Source: Siphonodentalium dalli (taxonomy: Eukaryota; Mollusca; Scaphopoda; Gadilida; Siphonodentaliidae). From it: a stretch of 64,000 nucleotides of DNA. The notes under the pieces were generated by a model. The model did not search any database, was not told where the DNA came from, and worked only from the letters and a program-made list of their open reading frames with translations. Where the stretch lies: positions 229,598,578 through 229,662,577 of the forward strand of contig CP136062.1 of assembly GCA_032622095.1 (NCBI GenBank). The letters are read 5' to 3'. Shown here piece after piece: positions 1 to 10,689 of the stretch. Every line of letters starts with the position of its first letter. Position 1 is the stretch's first letter. Position numbers and translations under genes: made by a program.

Positions 1-166
1 TCAGATTTGCCCTACGGCCGGAAAATTGACATATACGCACCGTTCCCTTGTTAAAATCAAACTATTTCGCCAATTTAATGGAATCTCCGCAAAATCGGGA
101 AATGCTTCAAATAAACCTCCGCAAATGTAGACCTACTGCAAATCGTCACACCGTAACGACTCGGCA

Positions 167-190
167 ATTTCCGCTTCGCGAAGCGGAAAT
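167..190. promoter_or_regulatory. Perfect 24-bp palindrome in the proximal promoter
   Basis: The left arm ATTTCCGCTTCG is followed directly by its exact reverse complement, with no spacer. Each arm carries a GGAA core on one strand (GCGGAAAT), which resembles an ETS-type site. It could therefore bind a dimer symmetrically. It lies about 120 bp before the start codon. The palindrome is seen directly; factor binding is inference. Confidence 0.5.
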
Positions 191-229
191 GGCCGAATCG
201 ATGTAAATGTCCTCGTGACACGCTTCTCA

Positions 230-239
230 CTCACGTGAC
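230..239 (+). promoter_or_regulatory. CLEAR-like E-box
   Basis: CTCACGTGAC matches nine of ten bases of the CLEAR consensus GTCACGTGAC, which TFEB/TFE3/MITF proteins bind at lysosomal gene promoters. It lies 73 bp before the ATG. Position and gene class fit, but an isolated CACGTG also serves other bHLH factors. Confidence 0.55.
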
Positions 240-258
240 ACAGCTGATCGAACCATTT

Positions 259-268
259 GTCATGTGAC
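259..268 (+). promoter_or_regulatory. Second CLEAR-like E-box
   Basis: GTCATGTGAC differs from the CLEAR consensus at one central base and retains the flanking GT and AC. It follows the first E-box by 19 bp. A further half site (CGTGAC) lies at 214-219 and a CAGCTG E-box at 241-246, so this is a small cluster. Confidence 0.45.
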
Positions 269-311
269 AGCGTCGGGAAGCGCCGGCGAATTCTGACTTT
301 TTCTCCACAAA

Positions 312-458
312 ATGACATCAAAACCTCACCATTTTACCTGTATTTTATGCACATTATTTGTTATAATATTATATGCATCCGCAGACTTGTACTGGGTTGA
401 TGACAGTTCTGGTTACGGCCGCGTTTTTGATGGAATTGGAGGAATTAGTGGTGGTGGG
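312..458 (+). CDS. GALC: GALC exon 1: signal peptide and N-terminus
   Basis: The ATG at 312 opens 49 codons. Residues 1-24 form a secretory signal: a short basic start (Lys4, His6, His7), a hydrophobic core from about residue 8 to 22, and an Ala-Ser-Ala cleavage site before Asp25. Mature sequence then reads Trp-Val-Asp-Asp with FDGIGGISGGG, the family's conserved N-terminal glycine motif. The ORF runs past the exon, but the family match stops at the third Gly and a donor GTAGGT follows at 459, phase 0. The context of the ATG (aaaATGa) is acceptable and no better upstream ATG is in frame. Confidence 0.9.
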
Positions 459-490
459 GTAGGTTATATAGTGAAAACGAAGGACTACAG

Positions 491-545
491 TTATCAGTAG
501 TAGTACTACTACTAGTAGCAGTAGTAATACATGTAGTAATATAGT
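491..545. repeat. Trinucleotide TAG/TAC microsatellite
   Basis: A run of GTA/TAC triplets, partly self-complementary (GTAGTAGTACTACTAC), lies 30 bp downstream of the exon 1 donor. It looks like ordinary slippage-derived microsatellite DNA. Confidence 0.6.
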
Positions 546-1160
546 ATCACTAAGGTTACCATTGGTTACTAGTAGAAGAAGCTAAATGTTTTCCATAGAC
601 CATAGTCTTAAAGTTAGGCCACGCACATGTTAATTAAGTGACCAATTTTGAATGGGGATTTCCATGCAAATCATTGCAGCAAAAGTTATAAACTTATGGG
701 CACTCAAGCATCAATATCATTAAACATGTGCAGACATAACATTTAACTGGTGGCTGCGCTTGGTAAATTGCAAATTTTTGCTATAAATAATTTTTTTAGA
801 ATTTTTAACTGGAGCTATACAACACTTGACCTAGTTTAAAAAAAATCACTGCTGAATATAACATTAACAAAAATACAACAACTTTCTAATGGAATATATT
901 CCAAGCCGACCCGCCAGATAAATATATATTGTTTTCAATACTGCACAAAGTCACACCCAGAAATAATTGCAGCTCTGCAACTTGCTGCGGATATTTCCAT
1001 GGAAATGCCCATTCAAAATTGGTCACTTGACCTCTTCCTTAAAATTTACCATTTTGGAAGCGCACAATGCATAAGGTCAGAAGACCAACCCTTCCAACAT
1101 ATTTTGCCATTTACTTTAAGACTAGGAGTACTTTACCAGCCACATATTTTTTAGCTCAAT
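546..1160. repeat. Intron 1: possible MITE with ~35-bp inverted ends
   Basis: The segment near 634-668 (AAGTGACCAATTTTGAATGG) recurs in reverse complement near 995-1030. This makes inverted ends of about 35 bp around ~330 bp of AT-rich DNA. No coding sequence and no clear target-site duplication were seen. The rest of this stretch holds nothing I can name. Confidence 0.4.
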
Positions 1161-1334
1161 TAACTTGACAAAAGTTTGAGCTATTGCTATGGGTTAATTG
1201 TTATCTGCATTCGTCCATGCATCCGTGATCTGTCAACAATTTTCATTAGCACACAAAGTGACAATACAGGTCATATCTCTCATCTAATCATCACCAAACC
1301 ATCATATTAATCTTCAGGGTAACCTTTAGATGGG
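1161..1334. repeat. Fragment of intron repeat family A, left of the MULE
   Basis: It contains the family A phrases (aaagtttgagctattgc, tcatcaccaaacc, aacctttagatggg) that also fill 4018-7345. The family A unit is broken here by the element starting at 1335 and resumes at 2919. Confidence 0.6.
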
Positions 1335-2918
1335 CGGACCTCCTATTTACCGAGAACAACCGAGAACAAGTCCAAAATTAATAAATAAGTCATAATAATG
1401 TCCAAGTATAGTGTATATATCACTCTTAAGTAGATATTGTACCATATTTTACCATTTAAATGACATATATGTAGTTATTTTACGTATACCGAGAACTTGA
1501 AACATCGCCGCCATGTTCTCGGCTGGCGGTAACACAAAGGCATGAGTCGTGCCTAAGTGTTAATTAACGGGACCTGGGTCTGTTTGGTGATTAGAATTAA
1601 TTGAGTTGTGTACACTAATATGTGTTACTGTTAGTTAATCACTGCGATGTGTGAGTGCATACCATTGTAGGTGAGAAATATATTAAAGAAATAATTACAA
1701 CTGATGCAAAAAAACACCTTCTGTAATCTGTCACTTGGAAGAACAAATCCTACTTCTCAAATCAGCAATTGAAACTGGATCTATAATTGGTATCGACGGA
1801 ACATTTAATCTTGCATCTTGCTATGTAACAACTATTATTTTAAAAAACCCTAATATTATAAGGAAATCAACTTCAGATACACCAATATTTTTAGGACCTT
1901 TATTGTTGCATTGGGATGGTACTTTTTAATCTTACCATCGGTTTTTATCTTATTTATCAAGTAAGTTAGCAGGCATTTCACAAGATAAAGTAATATTTGG
2001 AACTGGTGATGAATTGTAACTTGTGAATGCCATAACATCTTGTTTTCCAAACAGCATGCATACACTATGCACACGCTATCTTAAGGACAATCTTCTCCAT
2101 AATATAAAAAGACCGACAATGACGAGACTGTGCAAAAAGTAATCAATAAGGTTTTCAATACAAAGACTGGACTTCTGACGACAATTGACAATGGCAGACA
2201 TACGATGAGACAGAAGCTGACATACTTACGCAAAACAGACGATATTTGACAAATTCATTCATGCCGAGATTACGAACTAAAATATTTGACGCTTGAAAGC
2301 AAAATAAAAACATTCCTAAATTTTGGACTAATAACAATTGTGAATCAATGAATAATATTATTAAATTATCAACCGATTGGAAAATATTAGAACCCCCAGA
2401 CTTAACAGACAGACTTTATGAAATTGTAAATGATCAACTCAGGGATATTAGAAGTGCGCTGCACTCAACTAGTGACTTGCCACCGGAACGAAGAGATAGA
2501 CGTCTAAAACAAATTCTACAATTCGTATCAGCTCCTTCGACTGTTTTGCTATCAACAGACGAAAAAAAAAGTCCCAAAGGGCAATGTCACACACTCCCCT
2601 TAGATGGGGTAAATGTGTCAAACCGAGAAGACACTACAAACCGAGAACAAGCTTAATTATCAAACCGAGAAGACACTACAAACCGAGCACAAGCTTAATT
2701 AATTAAGCCACTGCGCTGTGTGTTAAACGAGATCGTCGCTCGGTGGCGCTTACAATTTGTTAACAATATGTCGGTTAAATGCATAAAAGTAAACATTTTA
2801 ATGAAAATATTGATGTCTACTGTAGATATTTCAAATAAAACACTATATTTAATGTATATAAGGAATTTTAAACCTTGTTCTCGGTTTTTCTCGGTTGTTC
2901 TCGGTAAATAGGGTGACC
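1335..2918 (+). mobile_element. Mutator-like (MULE) DNA transposon relic
   Basis: Inverted ends read CTATTTACCGAGAACAACCG at the left and the same sequence in reverse complement at 2889-2912, with further CCGAGAA repeats inside. The flanks TTAGATGGG (1326-1334) and CTAGATGGG (2919-2927) form a 9-bp target duplication with one mismatch, as MULEs make. The inside codes for a broken transposase, listed separately. The element sits inside a family A repeat copy. Confidence 0.6.
1735..2656 (+). pseudogene. Degenerate MULE-type transposase
   Basis: Pieces in different frames follow the order of a DDE transposase of the Mutator-like type. At 1735-1926 a peptide with GIDGTFNL gives the likely first Asp and is followed by FLGPLLLHW. 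At 1945-2110 a second piece carries FGTGDEL, then a stop, then a Cys/His part (HTLCTRYLKDN). At 2336-2656 the reading NNCESMNN gives the likely catalytic Glu, followed by a helical stretch rich in charged residues. Frameshifts and stops separate the pieces, so it is not functional. Family assignment rests on motif order recalled from similar metazoan elements. Confidence 0.55.
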
Positions 2919-2978
2919 CTAGATGGGAGCTGTCAATTTTTTTCAAAATTTGTTAAAAAAAACATGGCTGCCAGTATA

Positions 2979-3302
2979 GCTGAAGGGGTCACTCTCACCA
3001 AAAAAAGTGCTGAAGGGTACACAGGGTTTGAAAATGTGCTGAAGGGTACACAGGGTTTGTGATCGGCACAAACACCATTACTTAAACTGTGTTTCTGAAA
3101 GTCTAGCGCCCATTAGCAGCTTGTTTTCAGTTCATTTTAATGTTCATTGGAACGTAAACAATTATTCTCTAACAGAAATCATGGCAGATACGAAAACTAA
3201 ACGTCATTTAAAACGACATTTCAAAACCTGTGTACCCTTCAGCACGTTTTAAAAACCTGTGTACCCTTCAGCACTTTTTCTGGTGAGAGTAACCCCTTCA
3301 GC
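2979..3302. mobile_element. Hairpin MITE with ~75-bp inverted ends
   Basis: The left end (GCTGAAGGGGTCACTCTCAC) and right end are reverse complements over about 75 bp, each holding two copies of GTGCTGAAGGGTACACAGG. CCAGTAT occurs just outside at both ends (2971-2977 and 3304-3310), a likely 7-8 bp target duplication. It is inserted in a family A repeat. No coding capacity. Confidence 0.6.
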
Positions 3303-3439
3303 CCCAGTATTTAAAATTTGGATCCACCAGCACACCCTGCAGCCCGCATTTATTGGAGAATTGTTTTGAAAATTTACAGGCATGTTTAGGATCAAGTCTA
3401 GATGGGAGCTATCAAATTTGAACAGAGATATTATAAGCA

Positions 3440-4017
3440 TAATAATTAATTATTCACCGCCCAGCGACTACCCCGCTTTCCGGCGTTGAATTGATCCGGA
3501 ATTTATTATATATCTCACAACTGGAACAGCCTTCACCTTCACGTCATTTGAAAATAATTTTGACAGTTGGACGTTCGATTATATTTTGATATAAAGATAT
3601 GTAAAATTTGAGCTTATGTCCGTATGGGAAGTTGACAATAAGTGATAGCAGTAAATATGAAGTCAATTGATATGTATTTCATAATCTTCATAGCTAATTG
3701 TATTGTGCGATAGATAGTTATTTGTTGGTGTCTGTAATCTTTATATCAGAAAAATGTTTGATGTCCTGAAAGTGAGCGAATGATGTGAGTTGAATGACAG
3801 TTGTGTGTTGATGGAGCTTAATGTAATGTAAACTAATGTATACTATGTAACTGAGCTTGCCTCATTGCTTCCATAATAAATCATGTACCGGTACTCAGCA
3901 TTGAGCCTTATTGTCTCTCCTAAACATAGAATCACATGTATATGTCGTAGCATTACCTCAGGTGTGTCCCTAATTCGGAATTAGTCTCACAGCCCCGTTT
4001 TATTAGGTCAACTTTAC
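3440..4017. other. Intron 1 sequence with no recognised feature
   Basis: AT-rich intronic DNA. I see no ORF of note, no inverted ends and no tandem units here. Confidence 0.5.
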
Positions 4018-7000
4018 TTTGTAAAGTTTGAGCTATTGCCATGGCTTGGTATCCGTCGTGCGTGTGTGCGTGATTCGTCAACAATTTCCTTTAGCACGGG
4101 CTACACTTCGTACCTTTGTTCCGATTATTATGAAATTTGTCATGGATGTTGACATTGACATGTAGATGGGAACGAGTCATTTTGGGGTCATTCGGAAAAA
4201 AAACATGGCCGCCAGTGGCCATCTTGGATTTCAAAATTCAATCCATTAGCACGGGATACAGGCCGTACTGTTCGTCTTATTGTCATGAAATTTGTCATGG
4301 ATGTTAATATTGACATGTAGATGGGAACGAATAATTTTGGGGTCATTCGGCCAAAAAACATGGCCGCCGGCAGCCATCTTAGATTTTACTCTTTGCATGA
4401 CTAAATCCTTTGACACGGGCTACAGGTCGTACCTTTGGTCGGATCATCATAAAATTTGTCATGGATGTTAACAATGACATGTAGATGGGAACGAGTCATT
4501 TTTGGGTCATTCGGCCAAAAAATATGACCACCAGCAGCAGTGTAGTTTCCAGTAATTATTTGGGGGCACCTGTTTATATGCCAAAGTCATATTCGAAGGC
4601 CGCAGCCCTAAGTTGGGGAGGGTATGGTGTGGCCTCCCCCTTGAACTACATGTACATACTGCCATAAAATGACAATTTGATGATTTAGTGTTAGTCGTGT
4701 TTGTTTTCTAGTATTAATGGTCAAAAAACAAATTATCTGAGGAATTTTTCTTCTTTCTAACTGTTTTTTGGGCGCCTGGAGTTTGGGCGCCCATACCTGT
4801 TACAGGTACCAAAACTGGCCTGGAAATTACCCTGACCAGCAGCCATCTTGGATTTTACTCTTTGTATGACTAAATCCTTTAGCACGGGCTACAGGTCGTA
4901 CCTTTAGTCTGATCATCATGAAATTTGTCATGGCTGTTGAAATTGGAATGTAGATGGGAACGAGTCATTTTGGGGTCATTCGGACAAAAAACATGGCCAC
5001 CAGCGGCCATCTTTGATTTCAAAATTTAATCCATTAGGACGGGCCACAGGTCGTACTCTTCGCCTGATCATCATGAAATTTGTCACTGATGTTAATTTTG
5101 ACATGTAGATGGGAACGAGTAATTTTGGGGTCATTCGGCCAAAAAACATGGCCGCTGGCAGCCATCTTAGATTTTACTCTTTGCATGACTAAATCCTTTA
5201 GCACGGGCTACAGGTCGTACCTTTGGTTAGATCATCATGAAATTTGTCATGGATGTTAACAATGACATCTAAATGGTAACGAGTAATTTTGGGGTCATTC
5301 GGCCAAAAAACATGGCCAGGCAGCCATCTTGGATTTTACTCTTTGTATGACTAAATCCTTTAGCACAGGCTACAGGTCGTACCTTTAGTCTGATCATCAT
5401 AAAATTTGTCATGGCTGTTGAAATTGGAATATAGATGGGAACGAGTCATTTTGGGGTCATTCGGACAAAAAACATGGCCGACAGCGGCCATCATGGATTT
5501 CAAAATTCAATCCATTAGCACGGGCTGCAGGTCGTACTGATCATCATACAATTTGTCATGGATGTTAATATTGACATGTAGATGGGAACAAGTAATTTTG
5601 GGGTCATTTGGCCAAAAAAACATGGCCGCCAGGCAGCAGCCATCTTGGATTTTACTCTTTGTATGACTAAATCATTTAGCACAGGCTACAGGTCGTACCT
5701 TTAGTCTGATCATCATAAAATTTGTCATGGCTGTTGAAATTGGAATATAGATGGGAACGAGTCATTTTGGGGTCATTCGGACAAAAAACATGGCCGACAG
5801 CGGCCATCTTGGATTTCAAAATTCAATCCATTAGCACGGGCTACAGGTCGTACTGTTCATCTGATTTTCATACAATTTGTCATGGATGTTAATATTGACA
5901 TGTAGATGGGAACAAGTAATTTTGGGGTCATTCGGCCAAAAAACATGGCCGCCAGCAGCCATCTTGGATTTTACTCTTTGCGTGACTAAATCCTTTGGCA
6001 TGGGCTACAGGTCGTACCTTTGGTCAGATCATTATGAAATTTGTCTTGACTTTTGACATGTAGATGGGAACGAGTCATTTTGGTGTTATTCGGCATTAAA
6101 ACATGGCTGCCATCAGCCATCTTGGTTTCTACTCTTTGCATTACTAAAGCTATCAAATGTTTTTGAATTGTTGGAAAACATAGCCGCCAGCAACCATCTT
6201 AGATTTTACTTTTATATACATGTATATATATATCTCTTCATGTTGATAAACTAGTAAATTAGACATTCAACTTTCCACATTCCTAATCACTCCATCGACA
6301 GTAACACATAAAAATTTTCCCTTTCCAAATTGAGCTACAGTGTCATTGACACTTTCATATTAGGGAGCAAGGGGAGTAATTATTTTCAACGTAAAACATG
6401 GCAGCCAGGAAGCCTTCTTGGATTTTACTCTTGGCATTACTAAATCCTTTTGCCCACCCTACAGACCACATCCCTCATCCGATCATCACCAAACTTCATA
6501 CGGCTTTTCTGGGTGACCTCCAGATGGGAGTTATCAATTCTTTCCGATTTTTTTTTTGAAAAAGTTGGCTAGCGGCCATCTTGGATTTTACTCTTTGTAT
6601 GACTAATTCCCTCGTCACAACCTGCAGGCCACCTCCCTCGTGTGATCATCACCAAACCATCATATGTATCTTCGTGGGGTAACCTTTAGATGGGAGACAT
6701 CAATTTTTTCTGAAATTTGTTAAAAAACATGACCTCCAGCAGCCATCTTGAATTTTTTATTTTAATCTATCGGCATACACTGCAGCCAGCATTTATTGGA
6801 GAATTGTTTTGAAAATTTACAGGCATGTTTAGAATGACATCTAGTTGGGAACTATTAAATTTGAACAATTATCGATGTAAAAATATATGGCTGCCGGCAG
6901 CCATATTTGATTTTATTCTTTGCATGACAAAATCCTTTGGCACACCCTACAGATCACATCCCTCATCCGATTGTCACCAAACTGTATATGGATCTTTTGG

Positions 7001-7345
7001 GTGACCCCCAGACACCAGCAGCCATCTTGGATTTTACTCTTTATATGACTTAATCCTTTGACACACCCTACAGATGACATCCCTTGCCCGATTGTTAATA
7101 AACTTTATATGGATCTTCGGAATGATTATTAGATGGAAGTCATCAAATTTATCTGAATGTTTTTAAAAACATGGCTGCCAGCAGCCATCTTGGATTTTAA
7201 CTCTTTGGATGACTAAATGTTTTGCCAAACCCTACAGACCACATCCCTCATCCGATTGTCACCAAACTTTATATTGATATTCAGTGTGACCACTAGATGG
7301 AGCTATCAATTTAAAAAAAAAATTCCATTGTAAAACATGGACGCC
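4018..7345. repeat. Family A diverged array (~160-bp units, about 20 copies)
   Basis: Imperfect units recur head to tail with a spacing near 155-165 bp. Each unit has a line such as agatgggaacgagtcatttt, then ggtcattcggccaaaaaaca, then ggccatcttggattttactc, then a caggtcgtacc segment. Two unit types (one with aaaattcaatccattagcac, one with ctctttgcatgactaaatcc) alternate in the first half. Past about 6240 units become more diverged. Short family A pieces also occur at 1161-1334, 2919-3440 and 24215-24890. Confidence 0.7.
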
Positions 7346-7502
7346 AGTGGTAGTTGGTACTTGTAGCCCTTAATTATATTGCCTGTGTATGCATCTTGAT
7401 TGTTATAATACAACATCTTATGATACTTGATCTTAAACTGTAAGATAAAGGTACTCAATCCGAATTAACCATCCTAAATATGTAAAAAAAAACAAACAAA
7501 AA
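7346..7502. other. Intron 1 tail, nothing recognised
   Basis: Short AT-rich intronic sequence between the family A array and the hairpin MITE cluster before exon 2. Confidence 0.4.
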
Positions 7503-7733
7503 ACATCCATTAACCTTCAGGGAGCCCCACACATATATAGAAGCATATAGAAGAGTGTCGTCTGCTCATGTTTGTCTGGGGCTATGTATGGGTGAAATTA
7601 TAAAATTGTTAAAGAATACAAGAAAAAATTATTAAAATTGTAAAAAATTGTTAGGCCAATGCATTCTCTTATATATGCGAGGCGACCTATGGTCGACTCA
7701 CATATATAAGAGAATGCATTGGCACAGGGTAAA
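7503..7733 (-). mobile_element. Composite hairpin MITE (family B), left of exon 2
   Basis: A GGGAGCCCCACACAT...GTCTGGGGCT segment and an A/T-rich linker lead to a near-perfect family B hairpin at about 7652-7733 (arms GCCAATGCATTCTCTTATAT, loop around a GTCGAC-like core). The same block recurs in reverse complement at 8928-9136, so exon 2 lies between two opposed copies. Confidence 0.65.
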
Positions 7734-8109
7734 AAACAAGGAACCCACCCATCAAAGCTCAGAGTGATCAGATATCGATTTCTTGAAGTTTGTTATTTCT
7801 CGAGATGTGCAATTAAATGTGGCCCTGAAACATGTGGTCAAATGGATGGTCTCGTACAAAATTACAGATTAAGATGGATAACTCTAAAATCAAGTTGTAA
7901 TATGGCCAAATTTCGTATATTTAACTGATGATACAGCCATATTTTGTTAACAAAAGTTGATAAATAACAAGTTTTGAGAAATTTGATACCATAGTTGACA
8001 GTGGTTAGCGTTATTTTGTTGCAATAAATCTATTCTGAAAACTAAAGCATATTTTGAAGAAATGTTGTTGTTTCTTGATGATATGGGGACCCTCTGATTT
8101 GATTGAGTA

Positions 8110-8300
8110 CCTTTGAACATCTTATTTTTATACTGGGGTTTTTTTTTGTGTTGTAGGCGACTTCCATCTTATCTTTATATTGGTTTTTTTTTGTGTTGTA
8201 GGCGACTTCCATCTTATCTTTATATTGGTTTTTTTTTTGTATTGTAGGCGACTTCCAACTTATCTTTATACTGGTGTTTTTTTGTATTGTAGGCGACTTC
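8110..8300 (+). repeat. Tandem array of the exon 2 splice acceptor (4 copies)
   Basis: A unit of 45-46 bp holds a T-rich tract, a TTGTAG acceptor and the first bases of exon 2 (GCGACTTCCA). It is present four times, with AGs at 8155-8156, 8200-8201, 8246-8247 and 8291-8292. Only the last AG joins the full exon. Use of the third would add 15 codons ending in TAG, the stop being made by the next acceptor itself. Confidence 0.85.
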
Positions 8301-8361
8301 CAAACTTTTGGTGAATTACCCAGTGAAGCAGAGGAATGAGATTCTCGACTATCTGTTCAAG
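8293..8361 (+). CDS. GALC: GALC exon 2
   Basis: Twenty-three codons read ATSKLLVNYP then a short linker and EILDYLFK, which aligns directly to the family segment after the glycine motif (start of the TIM barrel). Phase 0 at both ends; donor is GTTTGT at 8362. The acceptor is the 3'-most of four tandem copies. The preceding ~1.6 kb and following ~0.8 kb carry the same MITE in opposite orientation. Confidence 0.9.
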
Positions 8362-8396
8362 GTTTGTAAAAAGTTACAATCAACAGCTGCTTTTTA

Positions 8397-8512
8397 CAGT
8401 AATGCCATAAATAATCGACTCCTTAACCACAGCAGAATTATGGGTAATTTTACCCATAATATTACCCATAATTCTGCTGTGGTTAAGGAGTCGATTATTT
8501 AGGGCATTACTG
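8397..8512. mobile_element. Family D palindromic MITE, TA target
   Basis: The arms start CAGTAATGCC and end GGGCATTACTG, and the inside is a near-perfect palindrome. TA flanks both ends (8395-8396, 8513-8514). The element starts only 35 bp downstream of the exon 2 donor. The CAG...CTG ends plus TA duplication suggest a pogo/Tc1-mariner-related non-autonomous element; this class assignment is inference. Confidence 0.7.
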
Positions 8513-8876
8513 TATGTCTTCACACCATAATAGTTACATAGTCCATCTGCGTTACAGTAATCCTTTTCGGTGATTGGTCATCTGGGTCACCCATGTTATA
8601 CCCCAATAACACAGAATGTAACATGAACACGACGTCACAAATTGTTGACCTAATCAGTAAGAGCAGTCAGCAGAATAATTGGGCGTGCTTTTCAAAGTTC
8701 TGGCGATTTGCATCTGAAGCCAGTTATTTATATCAATCACGTTATCATTGCTAAGTGCTTGGAAATAATATATTGGGCTGACTTAATGAGCTGCGTGGGC
8801 GAGTCTCAAATTCTTGGCAGATTTTGTGAAAATATATAAAAATACATTCAGCTTTTTATGGGAAGAAAAAAGCTGT
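8513..8876. other. Intron 2 sequence, nothing recognised
   Basis: No coding or repeat structure that I can support. Confidence 0.4.
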
Positions 8877-9325
8877 ATAAATATGTGACCCGCCATATCA
8901 AATCCAGTCGTAAGTCGGGATTTTTTTACCCTGTGCCAATGCATTCTCTTATATATGCGAGATATAAGAGAATGCATTGGCCTAACAATTTTTTATCATT
9001 TTTAATAATTTTTTCTTGTATTCTTTAACAATTTTATAATTTCACCCATACAGAGCCCCAGACAAACATGAGCAGACGACACTCTTCTATATGCTTATAT
9101 ATATGTGTGGAGCTCCATGTAGGTTAATGGATGTTTTTTATTTTATGTCCTAAAAATTGTAAGAAACATTTATTTAAAAAAAATGATAAAAAATTGTTAG
9201 GCCAATGCATTCTCTTATATATGCGAGGCGACCTATGGTCGACTCGCATATATAAGAGAATGCATTGGCACAGGGTAAAAAAAATCCCGACTTACGACTG
9301 GATTTGATATGGCGGGTCACATATA
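8877..9325. mobile_element. Nested MITE with ~55-bp inverted ends and two family B hairpins
   Basis: The outer ends GTGACCCGCCATATCAAATC and its reverse complement (ending 9322) enclose a family B hairpin at each side (8928-8985 and 9199-9275). The middle holds a reversed copy of the AGCCCCAGAC...TGTGTGGAGCT block. The left hairpin has a shortened loop. Confidence 0.65.
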
Positions 9326-9332
9326 ATAAATT

Positions 9333-9473
9333 AATCTAGTGGGTGTATGTGTGATTGGGGGATATGATGCTGTGGTCATTAGGGAACATTTATTGAGAAC
9401 CGCTTTGTGGTTCATACAATGTTATCAAACGACCATAGTGCCGTATCCCCCAATTTACGCACACCCACTTAGA
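9333..9473. mobile_element. Small foldback element
   Basis: AGTGGGTGTATGTGTGATTG at the left pairs with the reverse complement ending near 9473 (CAATTTACGCACACCCACTT), giving arms of about 43 bp around a short loop. A poly-G run of about 16 follows at 9482. Confidence 0.55.
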
Positions 9474-9610
9474 GATGTTCTGGGGGGGGGGGGGGGGTGC
9501 AAAGGTACCCCTATTAGCTCCCGGACTATATTCCCAACATTATTTGTTCAACTTTATAAGGTTCTCTGTCAAAACTTCAAAAAGTTACTAGGTTTTGTAC
9601 TGGTGAAATT

Positions 9611-9801
9611 CAGTAATGCCCTAAGTAATCGACCCCTTAACCACAGCATAATTATGGGCAACTTTTCAGGATTTAGTCGGAAATATGGCTTGTTGCGAGA
9701 GCTTTCCGATGAATGGCAACAAGCCATATTTCCGACTAAATCCTGAAAAGTTACCCATAATTCTGCTGTGGTTGAGGGGTCGATTACTTAGGGCATTACT
9801 G
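9611..9801. mobile_element. Family D palindromic MITE
   Basis: It starts CAGTAATGCCCTAAGTAATC and ends in the reverse complement. The arms share the segment TTTCAGGATTTAGTCGGAAA. A TA follows the right end; the left flank is TT, so the duplication is imperfect here. Confidence 0.7.
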
Positions 9802-10046
9802 TATAATATCTGCTGGTGTTGGCCAGAGTGGAGATTCATGGTATGATTGACCTCATCTCGTGCTTTCCCACCCCCCCCCAAACATGTTCTGTGTCGATCA
9901 TCACTTTGTGATGAATTGTATGTTCCATCTCTTTTGGGTAAAACAACATTGATTACATATCAACTTGAGGTGCCTGGAGGTCTAATATTCAAGAAGGTAA
10001 AATATTCTTGCCAAAAAGACAGTTTTGATAAATTGATATGTTCCTC

Positions 10047-10689
10047 GTTGTAAAATATAGAGATCCGGGGGGGCTGGGAACACCACAGAATACAAGGGTA
10101 AACCTGTCTTCGGTAACATGGACAAAGGTGATCATTATCTAGGTACACATTCCGAAGCGCCACTTGGACCATTCCATAGTCAGTAAAATTAAAAACAGGA
10201 GCATAATAGAGGTATGCCTGGTGTTTTGAAATTTGGAAAATATAGGTATACCTATGACAGAGTATGCGTACCAGTATCGTAGAATCACGCACTATCATAA
10301 ATGAACTAGTTATACGTAGAGTATTAAAATATTCTTTAGTTTCATGATTGTCCCATACCGGTAGTTTCAGTAAAAGATGGGAGCGTGGTACATAGTTAGG
10401 TGTTACAAATTTAGAAATTAGGAACGTAAGCATAGGCCGCGAGTTTTCGAAAGGGTTAATTTTGAAATTTATAGTTATGTACATGAGTAAGCAGTTGTAG
10501 AATGTAAGTGTAGGTGTAAGTCTGAAGTTTAATGCTAAATTTCACTGGAATCGTCGTCAGTTATGTACCTGGTGATGGAGTGTTTAAACAAACCATCGCT
10601 TTTCGACACTTTTAAAAAGTTACCGAAGACAGGTTTACTCTTGTATTCTGTGGTGTTCCCAGCCCCCCCGGATCTCTATATTTTACAAC
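10047..10689. mobile_element. TIR element with ~70-bp, nearly identical ends
   Basis: GTTGTAAAATATAGAGATCC and the next ~50 bases recur in reverse complement at the right end with about one mismatch. The element has split a 27-bp tandem repeat: one copy lies before it and about nine after it. An ORF on the minus strand covers most of the interior but resembles nothing I know. High arm identity suggests recent insertion. Confidence 0.7.

Larger units (their letters stand above)
1..311 (+). promoter_or_regulatory. Upstream / 5'UTR region of GALC
   Basis: This is the stretch before the first ATG at 312. I see no clear TATA box. From about 120 to 300 it becomes richer in CpG than the introns and holds a perfect palindrome and a cluster of GTGAC-type E-box motifs, entered separately. 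The transcription start cannot be placed from sequence alone. The ORFs crossing this region on the minus strand have no recognisable content. Confidence 0.55.

Noticed and set aside
9960-10484. 174-codon minus-strand ORF inside the 10047-10689 element
   Set aside because: It runs past the element end into the flank and has no recognisable domain; most likely chance in a low-stop stretch.
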